A stretch of DNA of 5,795 nucleotides from an uncultured Lachnospiraceae bacterium (lineage in GTDB: Bacteria > Bacillota > Clostridia > Lachnospirales > Lachnospiraceae): positions 1 to 5,795 of the forward strand of contig CALZMS010000076.1 of the NCBI GenBank assembly GCA_945788595.1, given 5' to 3'. A program made the position numbers and the translations under genes. This document shows positions 5,765 to 5,795 of this stretch, in pieces. Positions within the stretch are counted from its first letter, which is position 1, and the number at the start of each line of letters is the position of its first letter. The notes beneath the pieces were generated by a model. The model did no database searches. It worked only from the letters and a program-made list of their open reading frames with translations, and was not told the DNA's origin.

Positions 5765-5777
5765 GCTCCTGCTGCGC
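5765..5777 (+). repeat. 13-nt copy of the left hairpin's spacer motif
   Basis: GCTCCTGCTGCGC at 5765-5777 is identical to 59-71 inside the spacer of the 173-nt hairpin. Both copies are preceded by a T/A/G-rich run (tatgtatatgtat on the left, ggtatatatag at 5745-5755). The 90 nt after the peptidase stop hold no gene and no complete terminator. They may be the left half of a second palindromic element cut by the window edge. Confidence 0.45.
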
Positions 5778-5795
5778 CACGCCATGCGTTGCTGC

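Noticed and set aside
4701..5780. A 359-codon open frame on the minus strand
   Set aside because: It lies antisense to the whole S58 peptidase gene, has a Cys/Ser/His-rich composition typical of a shadow frame, no ribosome binding site, and no recognisable motif.

Overview
The window looks like a chromosomal segment of a low-GC Gram-positive gut anaerobe, most likely a Lachnospiraceae-type Clostridia (Blautia/Dorea-like). The basis is strong AGGAGG-type ribosome binding sites, moderate GC, a solitary ECF-transporter S component of the group II type, a clostridial Cys-rich FMN hydroxy-acid oxidoreductase, and a long GC-rich hairpin of a kind I associate with these genomes. The genus is inference; there is no rRNA or other marker gene here.

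Layout: (1) Positions 1-173 hold a perfect 53-bp inverted repeat around a 67-nt spacer that has its own small stem. It is followed on the right by a T-run. (2) A minus-strand cluster reads from right to left: an FMN-dependent alpha-hydroxy-acid oxidoreductase (3587-2571), galE (2518-1499) and dsdA (1474-195). Gaps are 52 and 24 nt, and a single extended -10 promoter lies upstream of the first gene, so it is probably one operon. (3) A 412-nt divergent intergenic region (3588-3999) carries promoters for both directions and a structured leader. (4) A plus-strand pair follows: an ECF transporter S component (4000-4617) and an S58/P1-family (DmpA/NylC-like) self-processing aminopeptidase (4737-5705). 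(5) The last 90 nt hold no gene. They contain a 13-nt match to the spacer of the left hairpin, perhaps the start of a related palindromic element.

The most notable result is that dsdA (D-serine ammonia-lyase) is broken as given. Its N-terminal 53 codons lie in one frame (start 1474, stop at 1295) and the remaining ~376 codons in another. The break sits in a 12-nt stretch that encodes conserved family residues in both frames. This suggests a 13-nt collapse between two copies of that stretch, or else a sequencing error.

Functionally, GalE interconverts UDP-Glc and UDP-Gal. Cys299 at the position that sets substrate size suggests it may also act on UDP-GlcNAc/GalNAc. The S component would bring in a small vitamin-like substrate using an energizing module encoded elsewhere. 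The adjacent S58 enzyme cleaves N-terminal amide or peptide bonds, including beta-alanyl ones in some relatives, so the two may form a scavenging pair. I see no CRISPR array, tRNA, rRNA, insertion sequence or recognisable known riboswitch. Nothing here is convincingly a wholly new system; the best leads are the transporter-peptidase pair, the Cys-rich oxidoreductase, the dsdA lesion and the long hairpin.
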